A stretch of 64,000 nt of DNA from an uncultured Phocaeicola sp. (GCA_944320845.1 CALUJA010000004.1:1-64000); one strand, 5' to 3'. Positions 7,969 through 17,196 are shown, counted from the first letter of the stretch. Notes: a model not told the origin generated them from the sequence alone. A program made the numbers and translations.

Positions 7969-10128
7969 ATGTATTACGACATCATCAAACTATTAAAGGA
8001 ACGACGGCTGAAAGAAGCCCTCGGACTGTTGGGAATGCTGGCATCCGACTCCGGAAACTGGCAAGTGAAATCGGAAGTGGAAAACCTCAAAACCACTTAC
8101 GGCTATATGCTGCAATATGCAGCCCAAGGCATGAAAGACCCCGAGCGGGACAAAATGTATGCCCAGATAGTACGAAAAAGTTATGAGCTGGCCGACCGGG
8201 CGGAATATTCCCGCAACAATATGAGCGGACAGGGGCATCACAGCGACCTGTTCAGAAGCTTCAAGCGGACACCTCCCCCTACCTACGGTGAGCTTTGCCT
8301 TACGCTGGAATCTGTTACTGAAGATATGGGTGTCGTTCCCCTCATGGTGAACGATGAGGAAAAACGCCGGGCAAAGATGAAAGAACTGGCACAGAAACAC
8401 GAAAAGACCGTGGACACCCTGTTCGACAAAATATGGATATCCGACGGATGGACGGAGGAAGAATCCAAGGAAGCGCTTGCACTGCTCCGTTCGGTACTGA
8501 TTCCGGCAAACGCCCTTGCCGTCATGACAAGTGCCGTCACCGTCAGTCTGCTCGGCATCTTCGACCCGCGCAAGTTTCAGTTTCTGCTTACCGCCTACAA
8601 CGAGCGTCAGGAAGAACTGATTACCCAACGCGCCCTCATCGGCATCATATTGGTCACACTCCATCAAAAAGACCGCATGGCCCTTTATCCTGAGTTTATC
8701 GCAGCCTTGTCACTGTTCACCGAGTCTCCCAATACGCTCAAACAGATTCATGATATACAGATTCTGCTCCTTTTGTCACGTGAAACCGTCAAGATTGACA
8801 AGAAGATGCGCGAGGAAATCATCCCCCAAATGATGAAAAGCCAACAGCTAAACAAGGCGGACTTCAGAATCACCGACCTGGAAGATATGGAGGATATGAA
8901 TCCGGAGTGGAAGGCAGACATGGAGAAGATAGGAGAACGCATCCGCGAGCTGAGCGAACTGCAGATGGAAGGTGCGGACACATACATGGCAACCTTCTGC
9001 CAACTGAAAAATTACCCTTTCTTTTTCCAGATAGCACACTGGTTCTATCCCTTCGACAAGCAGGTGCCGGAGGTGGCTGCCTTATTCGAAGACGGACAGA
9101 TAAGCGACCAGTCACTCATTAATCTCATATTGAAATCTCCCGTGTTCTGCAACTCAGACAAGTATTCATTCTGCCTTACGGCCAGCTCCATCCCTCCCGC
9201 CCAGCGTCAGGCCCTAAGCATGCAGATAGACGAACAGAACGACTGGATGAAGCAAAACATGGATTCGGCAGAAAAGCAAGGCAATGTGGTATGCCGCCAG
9301 TACATTCACGATTTATACCGCTTCTTCAAGCTAAGCACATTCCGCAAAGAATTTGATGACATCTTTGACGGCAGCATGTCGCTCTGGGAATGTGCTTTTC
9401 TGAAGCCGCTCATCCTGACCGAGGAATACCGCAAACCGATAGCCGACTATCTGTTTTCGAAAAATTATCCGGAAGAAGCCGCAAGACTGTATAGGGAACA
9501 GGCCGAGCTTACCCCTGAAAACGTGGAGGTATGGCAGAAACTGGGGTTCTGCTACCAGAAAGAAAAGCAATATGCAGAGGCCATCGGTTCATATATCCAG
9601 GCCGATATTCTGAAACCAGACCATCTGTGGACCCTGAAGCATCTGGCGCAATGCTACAAGCGGGTGCAAGACTACCCAAAAGCCCTTTCATTCTTCAAGC
9701 ATATAGAGGCCATGCAGCCGGAAGACCTGAATGTGCTGATGCAGATAGGGCAATGTCTGGTGGAACAGCGCAAGTATGGCGAAGCTCTCAACTATTTCTT
9801 CAAGGTGGAATACCTGAACGAAAATCCGGTCTACGCATGGCGCGCCATCGGATGGTGCTATTTCATGCAGCACAAGTATGAGGATGCCGCCCGCATCTAT
9901 GAGAAGCTGTGCGCTTCTGACGAGGTGCGCCCTTCTGATTTCCTGAACGCCGGCCACGTTTGCCTGATTCGGAACACGGTGGCCAAGGCCTTGGAGCATT
10001 ACCGCCAGGCAAAAGACCTCTGCCAGTCGTATGATGAGTTTATCGGCATATACCAGGCAGACAAAGACATTATGCTGGAACACGGCATCACAGAGGAATA
10101 CTTCTATCTGATTCCGGACCTGCTGTAG
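7969..10128 (+). CDS. Large tetratricopeptide-repeat protein
   Basis: A 719-residue cytoplasmic protein with no signal peptide or membrane segment. The first roughly 490 residues are helical by composition and match no family I recognise. From about residue 498 to 680 there are successive TPR units, for example around YPEEAARLYREQAELTP, QYAEAIGSYIQADILKP, DYPKALSFFKHIEAMQP, KYGEALNYFFKVEYLN and KYEDAARIYEKL. Such arrays usually act as protein-binding scaffolds. It is transcribed divergently from mfd and probably alone. Conserved TPR proteins like this occur in Bacteroidales without an assigned role. I can name the fold but not a function. Confidence 0.85.
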   Translation: MYYDIIKLLKERRLKEALGLLGMLASDSGNWQVKSEVENLKTTYGYMLQYAAQGMKDPERDKMYAQIVRKSYELADRAEYSRNNMSGQGHHSDLFRSFKRTPPPTYGELCLTLESVTEDMGVVPLMVNDEEKRRAKMKELAQKHEKTVDTLFDKIWISDGWTEEESKEALALLRSVLIPANALAVMTSAVTVSLLGIFDPRKFQFLLTAYNERQEELITQRALIGIILVTLHQKDRMALYPEFIAALSLFTESPNTLKQIHDIQILLLLSRETVKIDKKMREEIIPQMMKSQQLNKADFRITDLEDMEDMNPEWKADMEKIGERIRELSELQMEGADTYMATFCQLKNYPFFFQIAHWFYPFDKQVPEVAALFEDGQISDQSLINLILKSPVFCNSDKYSFCLTASSIPPAQRQALSMQIDEQNDWMKQNMDSAEKQGNVVCRQYIHDLYRFFKLSTFRKEFDDIFDGSMSLWECAFLKPLILTEEYRKPIADYLFSKNYPEEAARLYREQAELTPENVEVWQKLGFCYQKEKQYAEAIGSYIQADILKPDHLWTLKHLAQCYKRVQDYPKALSFFKHIEAMQPEDLNVLMQIGQCLVEQRKYGEALNYFFKVEYLNENPVYAWRAIGWCYFMQHKYEDAARIYEKLCASDEVRPSDFLNAGHVCLIRNTVAKALEHYRQAKDLCQSYDEFIGIYQADKDIMLEHGITEEYFYLIPDLL

Positions 10129-10200
10129 ACATACATTCAAAAACATTGATAATATAAGTGAAAAACAGCATATACCATTTATTCTGAACAAAATATTCCG

Positions 10201-10252
10201 TATCTTTGAGACCGTATTGAAGGAGCAGAACAAATTTTCAATACGGTCTTTT
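10201..10252 (+). promoter_or_regulatory. -7 element immediately followed by a terminator-like hairpin
   Basis: TATCTTTG at 10201-10208 is an exact -7 match for the gene starting at 10267. Directly behind it, GACCGTATTGAA (10210-10221) pairs perfectly with TTCAATACGGTC (10237-10248), and TTTT follows. The hairpin is either the terminator of the TPR gene, with the -7 match fortuitous, or a structure at the very 5' end of the downstream mRNA. Both readings fit the position. Confidence 0.6.
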
Positions 10253-10266
10253 AACGATATGCACGT

Positions 10267-10854
10267 ATGAAAAAACTTTTTATCCTTATCCTCTCCATAT
10301 GCCTGCTTTATCCCTTTTCCGCGCAAGCCCAAAGCGAAACGGAAGCTGAAACGGCCGACTCGCTGAGTGTGCCCTTGCCCGCTCCCATTCCGTCAAGTGG
10401 ATACATGCCGTTCAGCATGTACGGAATCACGCCGTTCGACCATGGTTTTGCCACCTGGCAGCTGCACGAAGGATTTAATGCCTCACTGGGAATGAACGTT
10501 ACCTTCAGTCCGAGCCGCTATGCCCCGTCGGGCGTCGGGTTTGGACAGGATGCGGCCTTCCTTTACGCCAAGCCATTGACCAAGCGGTTCAGCGTGGCAG
10601 GCGGCGTATATGCAAGCAATATGAACTGGGGATTCCTTGATTACCGGGATGTGGGTATAGCAGGAATAGCCGCCTTCAAGGTAAACGAGCGCATTAGCCT
10701 CTATGCATACGGAAACAAGTCGCTTATGCCCCGACGCTCTCGTCTGTATTATCCCTTGCCGAACTTCTGTCCCGACCGCATCGGGGGCATGGTAAACTTT
10801 AAGTTGAGCGAGAGCAGCTCCATCAGTTTCGGGATGGAAAGCATCCGATATTAA
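10267..10854 (+). CDS. Small secreted/outer-membrane-type protein of unknown function
   Basis: A 195-residue protein that starts with a clear signal peptide (MKKLFILILSICLLYPFSAQ, cleavage near AQA). The mature part is rich in glycine and aromatic residues, with alternating strands such as RFSVAGGVYASNMNWG and RISLYAYGNKSLMP, and it ends in an aromatic residue (IRY). This is the pattern of a small outer-membrane beta-barrel. I do not recognise the family. It converges tail to tail with the AraC gene, with only two bases between stop codons. Expression may be set by the hairpin at 10210-10252. Confidence 0.7.
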   Translation: MKKLFILILSICLLYPFSAQAQSETEAETADSLSVPLPAPIPSSGYMPFSMYGITPFDHGFATWQLHEGFNASLGMNVTFSPSRYAPSGVGFGQDAAFLYAKPLTKRFSVAGGVYASNMNWGFLDYRDVGIAGIAAFKVNERISLYAYGNKSLMPRRSRLYYPLPNFCPDRIGGMVNFKLSESSSISFGMESIRY

Positions 10855-10856
10855 GA

Positions 10857-11699
10857 TTATACCTTCTGCTGCCTGAATGCTTTGGGTGAAAGTCCCGCGT
10901 TTTTCTTGAAGAAACGAGTGAGATAAGACTGGTCTGCAAAGCCCAACTGGGCGGCTATCTCAGTAACAGAAAAGTCGGAACTGCTGAGCAGCACCTTGAT
11001 TTCCGCCACCAGCTGTTCGTCTATCAGCTGCTTGGGAGTCTTTCCACCCAAGTATTCCACCGTCACCTGATGCAGATAACGGGGACTGATGCACAGCTTG
11101 TCTGCATAAAAAGCCACCTGATGCTGCTTCATGCTGCTCTCTCTGACCAGTTGCATAAAGCGATGACAAATAATCTGCTTCCGGCTGTATTGATTGCCCG
11201 GAGGCAGCTTGTCTGGAATGGTATTGAAAAGCCACATCAACAGGCTTTGCAGATAATTATGCTCTTGCTGCTGCCTGAACGGCCTCTGCAAACCGTCGAA
11301 CAGCATTTTCGCGACATCCATCCACAGCCTGATTTCGCGCCAAGTCTTCTGGCTCCGCTCGTCTTTTGTATGGCGATAGCAGGGATGCTCATGCGTATAA
11401 TTGAAATAAGGAGTGTCAATAGGCAGCATAGCCTTCAGAAAAACATCGTTCGGAAATATCAACGCCGTTGCCTTAAAGTCTTCAGAAGCATGAAAAAGCT
11501 CCATCAGCGTGCCGGTCAGAAATATCAGTTCCGTCTGTTCATCAAAGACATACTGCTCCACCCCCGTAGAAACAAGAGCCTCTCCCTGCGTACAAATCAG
11601 ATAGACCCCGCATCTGAAATGGCAGGGATGCTCTTTCAGAAAAGCCAGATTGGTGTCAACACACCGGACAATAGAAGTATCTGAAGGCAAATCAAGCAT
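10857..11699 (-). CDS. AraC-family regulator, cupin type, divergent from an efflux gene
   Basis: A 280-residue cytoplasmic regulator. The N-terminal about 170 residues form a ligand-binding, cupin-like domain (ALVSTGVEQYVFDEQTEL region). The last 100 residues carry two AraC-type helix-turn-helices, including FSVTEIAAQLGFADQSYLTR and a closing GLSPKAFRQQ. ATG 11699 is supported by an exact -7 element (11720-11727, minus strand) 20 bases before it. It diverges from the Bcr-type exporter across 147 bases, an arrangement that usually means the regulator controls its neighbour. The inducing ligand cannot be read from the sequence. Confidence 0.88.
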   Translation of the reverse strand: MLDLPSDTSIVRCVDTNLAFLKEHPCHFRCGVYLICTQGEALVSTGVEQYVFDEQTELIFLTGTLMELFHASEDFKATALIFPNDVFLKAMLPIDTPYFNYTHEHPCYRHTKDERSQKTWREIRLWMDVAKMLFDGLQRPFRQQQEHNYLQSLLMWLFNTIPDKLPPGNQYSRKQIICHRFMQLVRESSMKQHQVAFYADKLCISPRYLHQVTVEYLGGKTPKQLIDEQLVAEIKVLLSSSDFSVTEIAAQLGFADQSYLTRFFKKNAGLSPKAFRQQKV

Positions 11700-11719
11700 A
11701 TAAATTCTGTTTTACGCAA

Positions 11720-11727
11720 CAAATATA
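11720..11727 (-). promoter_or_regulatory. -7 promoter element of the divergent AraC gene
   Basis: On the minus strand the sequence reads TATATTTG, an exact TAnnTTTG match. No convincing -33 element is visible. Confidence 0.5.
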
Positions 11728-11814
11728 TGGATATTCCCCGACAACCCGTGCGATTGTTCCTAAAATGAAATGTTTTGTACAACTTAAGTCATGGCCCATC
11801 TCCGGCATACGGCA

Positions 11815-11822
11815 TAATTTTG
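11815..11822 (+). promoter_or_regulatory. -7 promoter element of the MFS exporter gene
   Basis: TAATTTTG is an exact match 24 bases before ATG 11847, which fixes that ATG rather than the upstream in-frame TTG 11775. No -33 TTTG lies at the usual distance, consistent with activator dependence. Confidence 0.55.
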
Positions 11823-11846
11823 CAGCAGAAAATAAAAACAACAGCA

Positions 11847-13025
11847 ATGAGCAAAACGAGCGAAAAGTCTTTCCTTCTGATATTCCTGGGCACACTAAGC
11901 GCATTCGGCCCCTTTGTCATGGACATGTATCTCCCTACTCTTCCTGCCATGTCAGACTTCTTTCACACCTCTTCACCAATGGTACAATTGGGTCTCACCG
12001 CCGGCATGACCGGACTTGCCGCAGGACAACTGATTTTCGGCCCGCTGAGCGACCGCTACGGTCGCCGCCGTCCGCTGATAGCAGCCATGATACTCTTTCT
12101 CGTCTCCACACTCGGCTGCATTCTTTCGCGGGAAATCATCCCGTTCATCGCCTTGCGATTCATACAAGGCGTTGCCGGAGCAGGCGGAGTAGTGCTTTCA
12201 CGCTCCATCGCGGCCGACAAATATTCCTCGCATGAACTGGCAGCCATGCTTGCGCTCATTGGCGCGGTCAACGGAATCGCCACCGTAGCGGCACCGATAG
12301 CCGGAGGAATTCTCGCCGGGTCGGGAGGATGGCACAGGATATTCGTATTCCTGTTTCTTTTGGGAACGGTCTTGCTGGCAGGCAGCCTCCGTCTTCACGA
12401 GTCTCTGCCGAAGGCAAGCCGGCAAGCCGGACACAGCGCCGGAGTCGCCGAAGGCTTCAAGGCCGTATTCCACAACCGGCCATACATCTGTTATGTACTG
12501 CAATACGGATTTACCATGAGCGTGCTGTTCGCCAACATATCGTCAGCCCCCTTCATCATGCAGGAGCATTTCGGACTTTCCCCCTTTTCGTTCAGCGTCT
12601 GCTTCGGAACCAACGCCATCGCCATGATAATCTTTTCCACTTTGGCGGTAAAGCTTCCCTCGATGGAACGAGCACTACAGACTGGAAGCCACGGGATGCT
12701 GCTCTTTTCGGCCATGCTTGCCGTTGCCCTGCCATTAGAATGCAGCTTTTGGATTTATGAAATACTGATATTCGGCCTGCTCTCCATGATTGGAATGAGC
12801 TTTACCGCCTCGAACGCACTGGCCATGAACTGCGAGCGCCACCATGCAGGCATCGCCTCTGCCCTGTTGGGAGCTGCCGGATATGCATTCGGAGGCATCG
12901 TTTCGCCCTTGGCCGGCATCGGAAACATCCTGTGCTCTACCGGTATCCTGTTTCTTACAGGCTCGGTATGCGCCTACATCTGCACCCGGCATGCCGTGTC
13001 GCGCGCGCTTTCACCGGCCTTGTAA
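11847..13025 (+). CDS. MFS drug exporter, Bcr/CflA type
   Basis: A 392-residue integral membrane protein with about 12 hydrophobic segments. The N-terminal helix has DMYLPTLPAM, the drug:H+ antiporter-1 signature of the Bcr/CflA group. The cytoplasmic loop after helix 2 has GPLSDRYGRRRP, the MFS motif A. RFIQGVAGAGG follows in helix 4-5, the region of antiporter motif C-like sequence. It is expected to export small organic compounds or drugs by proton exchange across the inner membrane. It is divergent from, and probably regulated by, the AraC protein at 10857-11699. The substrate is unknown. Confidence 0.9.
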   Translation: MSKTSEKSFLLIFLGTLSAFGPFVMDMYLPTLPAMSDFFHTSSPMVQLGLTAGMTGLAAGQLIFGPLSDRYGRRRPLIAAMILFLVSTLGCILSREIIPFIALRFIQGVAGAGGVVLSRSIAADKYSSHELAAMLALIGAVNGIATVAAPIAGGILAGSGGWHRIFVFLFLLGTVLLAGSLRLHESLPKASRQAGHSAGVAEGFKAVFHNRPYICYVLQYGFTMSVLFANISSAPFIMQEHFGLSPFSFSVCFGTNAIAMIIFSTLAVKLPSMERALQTGSHGMLLFSAMLAVALPLECSFWIYEILIFGLLSMIGMSFTASNALAMNCERHHAGIASALLGAAGYAFGGIVSPLAGIGNILCSTGILFLTGSVCAYICTRHAVSRALSPAL

Positions 13026-13111
13026 AAAATCCCATCGGCAGAAAAACAGTTTTTCTCGGGCGCAAGACATCCGTTCCATGCCTGCCAAACGCCAATTTTA
13101 CGCATTCCTCC

Positions 13112-13142
13112 TTGGGAAAGCAAAAAGAAAAGGCTACCTTTG
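13112..13142 (+). promoter_or_regulatory. folC promoter (-33 and -7)
   Basis: TTG at 13112-13114 and TACCTTTG at 13135-13142 are separated by 20 bases, a full Bacteroides-type promoter. The folC ATG is 24 bases downstream of the -7 element. Confidence 0.7.
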
Positions 13143-13166
13143 CCCGACTGAAAGTTTTTCAAACCC

Positions 13167-14453
13167 ATGGATTATCAGGAAACGCTTACTTATCTCTACA
13201 ACAGTGCACCGCTCTTCCAGCAAATCGGACAAGGCGCTTACAAGGAAGGCCTGGCCAACACCTATGCATTCGACGAGCATTTCGGCCATCCGCACCGGAA
13301 ATACCGCACCATCCACATAGCAGGAACAAACGGGAAAGGGTCGTGCTCGCATACGCTGGCGGCCATACTGCAGGCAGCAGGGTATAAGACCGGACTTTAT
13401 ACCTCTCCCCACCTCATCGACTTCCGCGAGCGCATCCGGGTCAACGGCATCCCGGCCTCAAAAGAATTTATCATCGATTTCGTTGAGAAGCACCGTCCCT
13501 TCTTCGAGCCTCTTCATCCCTCTTTCTTCGAGCTGACCACCGCGATGGCTTTCCGGTATTTCGCCGAGCAAGAAGTGGACATAGCTGTCATAGAAGTGGG
13601 GCTGGGCGGACGATTGGACTGTACAAACATCATTATGCCCGACTTGTGCGTCATTACGAACATTAGCTTCGACCACGTTCAGTTCTTGGGAAACACTTTG
13701 GCCAAGATAGCATCGGAAAAGGCCGGCATCATAAAAGAAAACATCCCCGTGGTCATCGGCGAAACTACCTCCGAAACCAAGCCCGTATTCCGGCAAAAGG
13801 CAGGCAGCATGCACGCTCCCGTCATTTTCGCCGAAGAAGAAGCCCTGCTGAAAGGTTTCTCACGCAACGAAGACGGAACTTATCTCTACCAGACCGAGGA
13901 TTACCAGAATCTGACGGGAGAATTGAGAGGATTGTGCCAGCTGAAAAACACCAACACCCTTCTTTCCGCCATCCGCCAGCTGAAGAAATCAGGATACCGG
14001 TTAGATGAAAAAGACATCCGGCAAGGCTTTGCCCACGTTTGCGAACTGACAGGACTGATGGGACGTTGGCAACAGCTAAGCGAAAAGCCGGCCATAGTCT
14101 GCGATACCGGGCACAATACCGGCGGCATGCAATACATCGTAGAGCAGCTCAAAGGGCAAACATGCCAAACTCTGCGCATCGTCATCGGCATGGTAAACGA
14201 CAAAGACATCGGCGGAGTACTGGCAATGCTTCCTAAAGAAGCGCACTACTACTTTACGCAAGCCAGTGTAAAACGTGCTTTGCCGGCAAGCCAGATGAAA
14301 GAAGCGGCAGCAAACTTCGGGCTGCAAGGAGAAGCCTATCCGGATGTGGCATCAGCAATGAAGGCGGCACGGCAAGAAGCGTCGGACAAAGACTTCATAT
14401 TCGTGGGGGGAAGCACATTTATTGTAGCCGATTTACTTTCTTTAAACAATTAG
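13167..14453 (+). CDS. folC: Folylpolyglutamate synthase / dihydrofolate synthase
   Basis: The 428-residue cytoplasmic enzyme adds L-glutamate to dihydropteroate and to tetrahydrofolates using ATP, completing folate synthesis and retention. It is a Mur-ligase-family member. The ATP loop GTNGKGS lies near residues 51-57, followed by TSPHLIDFRERIRVNG, the central EVGLGGRLDCTN segment and ITNISFDH. The C-terminal domain has CDTGHNTGG. All key family motifs are intact and the length is usual. It has its own promoter, and the galactose operon starts 94 bases later on the same strand. Confidence 0.95.
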   Translation: MDYQETLTYLYNSAPLFQQIGQGAYKEGLANTYAFDEHFGHPHRKYRTIHIAGTNGKGSCSHTLAAILQAAGYKTGLYTSPHLIDFRERIRVNGIPASKEFIIDFVEKHRPFFEPLHPSFFELTTAMAFRYFAEQEVDIAVIEVGLGGRLDCTNIIMPDLCVITNISFDHVQFLGNTLAKIASEKAGIIKENIPVVIGETTSETKPVFRQKAGSMHAPVIFAEEEALLKGFSRNEDGTYLYQTEDYQNLTGELRGLCQLKNTNTLLSAIRQLKKSGYRLDEKDIRQGFAHVCELTGLMGRWQQLSEKPAIVCDTGHNTGGMQYIVEQLKGQTCQTLRIVIGMVNDKDIGGVLAMLPKEAHYYFTQASVKRALPASQMKEAAANFGLQGEAYPDVASAMKAARQEASDKDFIFVGGSTFIVADLLSLNN

Positions 14454-14476
14454 CCCCGTTTCTTTTCCCGCAAATG

Positions 14477-14508
14477 TTTGGGTATTTTGAATAAAATCTC
14501 TTTATTTG
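14477..14508 (+). promoter_or_regulatory. Likely promoter of the galactose operon
   Basis: TTTG at 14477-14480 and TTTATTTG at 14501-14508 (one base off TAnnTTTG) have a 20-base spacer. This would start transcription about 30 bases before the galM ATG at 14548. Confidence 0.5.
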
Positions 14509-14547
14509 CACCATAATTAGGCATGTATAACAAAAAGATTTTAATAT

Positions 14548-15642
14548 ATGAATAACACATTCTACAAGGAAAACAATCTGAGCGGCCTTAAAAGAGCTGA
14601 TTTTCAAAAAGCAATCGACGGAAAAGAAACCGACCTGTTCATTTTGTCAAACGATAACGGAGCTGAAGCAGCCATCACAAATTATGGAGGAGCCCTCATT
14701 TCTGTTATGGTACCGGACAAAAACGGGAAGCTGGCAAATGTAATCCAAAGCCACGATACCATCGAAGGGGTAATCAACAGCCCCGAACCGTACTTGAGCA
14801 CACTTATCGGCCGTTACGGGAACCGTATCGCCGAAGGGAAATTCAAGTTGGACGGAGTGGAATATCCGCTTGCAATCAACAATGGGCCTAACTCTTTACA
14901 CGGCGGACCGACGGGCTATCACGCCCGTGTATGGGATGCAGAACAGACAAGCAAGCAAAGTCTGACCTTACATTACCTGTCTCCCGACGGTGAAGAAGGC
15001 TTCCCGGGAAATCTTGACATAACGGTAGTCTATACATTCACGGATGAAAACGAGCTAATCATTACTTATACGGCTACGACAGACAAGAAAACCGTCATTA
15101 ATCTTACCAACCACGCCTTTTTCAGTCTGGCCGGAGTTGCCAATCCGACCCCTACTATAGACAATAATATAGTAACAATCAACGCAGACTTCTATACCCC
15201 GATAGACGAAGTCTCTATCCCGACAGGCGAAATCTCTAAAGTAGAAGGAACGCCGATGGACTTCCGCACGCCACATACAGTAGGCAGCCGGATTGATGAC
15301 CCGTTTCAACAACTGGTTAACGGTGCCGGCTACGACCACTGCTACGTATTAAATAAGGAAGAGGCAGGAGCACTTACCTTTGCCGCCAAATGCGTAGAGC
15401 CGGAAAGCGGACGCTCACTGGAAGTTTACACGACCGAACCCGGCGTGCAAGTCTATACAGACAACTGGGCGACCGGATATCCGGGATATCATGGTGCTAC
15501 TTTCCCGCGGCGGAGCGCTATCTGCTTCGAAGCGCAACACTTTCCCGACACACCTAACAAAGCACACTTTCCGTCTGCCGTCCTCAGTGCAGGAGAAACT
15601 TACCATCAAGTAACAATCTACAGATTCGGAATAGAAAAATAA
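14548..15642 (+). CDS. galM: Aldose 1-epimerase (galactose mutarotase)
   Basis: GalM interconverts the alpha and beta anomers of galactose or glucose, so that galactokinase receives alpha-D-galactose. The 364-residue protein has the four active-site residues of the family in order: His118 (NSLHGG), His189 (NHAFFSL), Asp263 (GAGYDHCY) and Glu328 (CFEAQHF). GRYGNRIAEGKF, which contributes to the sugar site, is present near residue 90. There is no signal peptide, so it acts in the cytoplasm. It is first in a run galM-transporter-galK. That context identifies galactose as the main substrate. Confidence 0.93.
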   Translation: MNNTFYKENNLSGLKRADFQKAIDGKETDLFILSNDNGAEAAITNYGGALISVMVPDKNGKLANVIQSHDTIEGVINSPEPYLSTLIGRYGNRIAEGKFKLDGVEYPLAINNGPNSLHGGPTGYHARVWDAEQTSKQSLTLHYLSPDGEEGFPGNLDITVVYTFTDENELIITYTATTDKKTVINLTNHAFFSLAGVANPTPTIDNNIVTINADFYTPIDEVSIPTGEISKVEGTPMDFRTPHTVGSRIDDPFQQLVNGAGYDHCYVLNKEEAGALTFAAKCVEPESGRSLEVYTTEPGVQVYTDNWATGYPGYHGATFPRRSAICFEAQHFPDTPNKAHFPSAVLSAGETYHQVTIYRFGIEK

Positions 15643-15692
15643 AAACAAGAACCTAACCTAATTTACAAACTTTAATTATATCCTAAACAACC

Positions 15693-17186
15693 ATGAACCA
15701 ACAAAAGCAGAACGGTAATATAATCGCAATCATTACCATGTTCTTTCTCTTTGCGATGATTTCTTTCGTGACCAATCTGGCCGCGCCTTTCGGAACAATA
15801 TGGAAAAACCAATATGCAGGAGCCAACACCTTAGGCATGATGGGAAATATGATGAATTTTCTGGCATACTTATTTATGGGTATCCCTGCCGGAAACATGT
15901 TGGTAAGAATCGGCTACAAGAAAACAGCACTGACAGCCATCGCTGTCGGCTTTATCGGCCTTCTGATTCAATATTCATCCAGTCTGTTTGGAGCCGAAAC
16001 CAGTGTGTTTTCCTTAGGAGAATATGTCATTAAACTGAACTTCATCATTTATCTGTTAGGAGCATTCATCTGCGGATTCTGTGTATGTATGCTGAATACA
16101 GTAGTCAACCCGATGCTGAACCTTTTGGGAGGTGGAGGCAACAAGGGCAATCAGCTTATCCAGACCGGAGGCGCCCTTAATTCTCTCTCTGGAACCCTGA
16201 CTCCTCTCTTCGTCGGCGTATTGATTGGGACAGTAACTCCGCAAACTGCGATGTCCGATGTAGCTCCGTTATTATTCATCGCAATGGGAGTTTTCGCCTT
16301 TACCTTTATCGTTATCTCTTTTGTTGCCATCCCCGAACCCCACATGCGCAAAAAAGGAGACAATACAAAAAAAGAAAAGTTCGCACACTCTCCGTGGAAT
16401 TTCCGTCATACCGTATTGGGTGTAATCGGTATATTTATATATGTAGGCATTGAAATCGGTATTCCGGGAACTTTGAATTTCTATTTGGCTGATGCAAGTG
16501 AAAAGGGAGCAGGCATCTTAATGAACGGAGCCGCTATCGGTGGCGCCATTGCTGCAATATACTGGCTGCTGATGTTGGTAGGCCGCCTGACGAGTAGCAT
16601 TATCAGCGGAAAAGTATCTACGCGTTCCCAGCTCATTGCCGTATCAGCAACAGCAATTATATTCGTATTGATAGCCATCTTTACCCCAAAGAATGTAGGA
16701 ATCAAAGTACCGACAATCGTATACGACCCGATAGCCAAGACCACAGAAATCCTGCAAGAGGCCGGCATGCCAAGTGAACAGATTTCATCATTCATCAGCA
16801 ACCCGACAGAAGAAGCATTGGCTGCTCACACAGAACTGCTGCAAACAGCCAATCTGGATCCGGCTGATGTCATAAAATCAATGGAAACTCCACGTGTTCC
16901 GATAAGTGCTCTGTTCCTTGTACTCTGTGGCCTGTGCACTTCTGTCATGTGGGGCGGCATTTTCAATCTTGCAGTAGAAGGATTAGGCAAATATACGGCG
17001 CAAGCTTCCGGCATCTTTATGATGATGGTGGTAGGAGGCGGAATCTTCCCGCTCCTTCAGCAATTCATTTCCGACTCTTTAGGATATATGCAAAGCTACT
17101 GGCTGATAATCGCCATGCTTGCCTATCTGCTGTATTATGGCCTGATAGGATGCAAAAACATCAATAAAGACATTCCTGTAGATTAA
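15693..17186 (+). CDS. MFS sugar transporter, glucose/galactose type
   Basis: A 497-residue inner-membrane permease of the FHS (FucP/GluP-like) MFS group. Recognisable parts are FGTIWKNQYAGANTLG after helix 1, GFCVCMLNTVVNPMLNLLGG and GNQLIQTGGALNSLSGTL in the middle, and GGIFNLAVEGLGKYTAQASG in the C-terminal half. Its position between galM and galK indicates that it imports galactose (possibly also glucose) by cation symport. An unusual stretch of about 70 polar residues, roughly 335-405, separates two C-terminal membrane helices (TIVYDPIAKTTEILQ to MKTP-like IKSMETPRVP). Most FHS permeases are about 400-440 residues, so this looks like an inserted soluble segment. Confidence 0.88.
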   Translation: MNQQKQNGNIIAIITMFFLFAMISFVTNLAAPFGTIWKNQYAGANTLGMMGNMMNFLAYLFMGIPAGNMLVRIGYKKTALTAIAVGFIGLLIQYSSSLFGAETSVFSLGEYVIKLNFIIYLLGAFICGFCVCMLNTVVNPMLNLLGGGGNKGNQLIQTGGALNSLSGTLTPLFVGVLIGTVTPQTAMSDVAPLLFIAMGVFAFTFIVISFVAIPEPHMRKKGDNTKKEKFAHSPWNFRHTVLGVIGIFIYVGIEIGIPGTLNFYLADASEKGAGILMNGAAIGGAIAAIYWLLMLVGRLTSSIISGKVSTRSQLIAVSATAIIFVLIAIFTPKNVGIKVPTIVYDPIAKTTEILQEAGMPSEQISSFISNPTEEALAAHTELLQTANLDPADVIKSMETPRVPISALFLVLCGLCTSVMWGGIFNLAVEGLGKYTAQASGIFMMMVVGGGIFPLLQQFISDSLGYMQSYWLIIAMLAYLLYYGLIGCKNINKDIPVD

Positions 17187-17196
17187 AACCACAATC

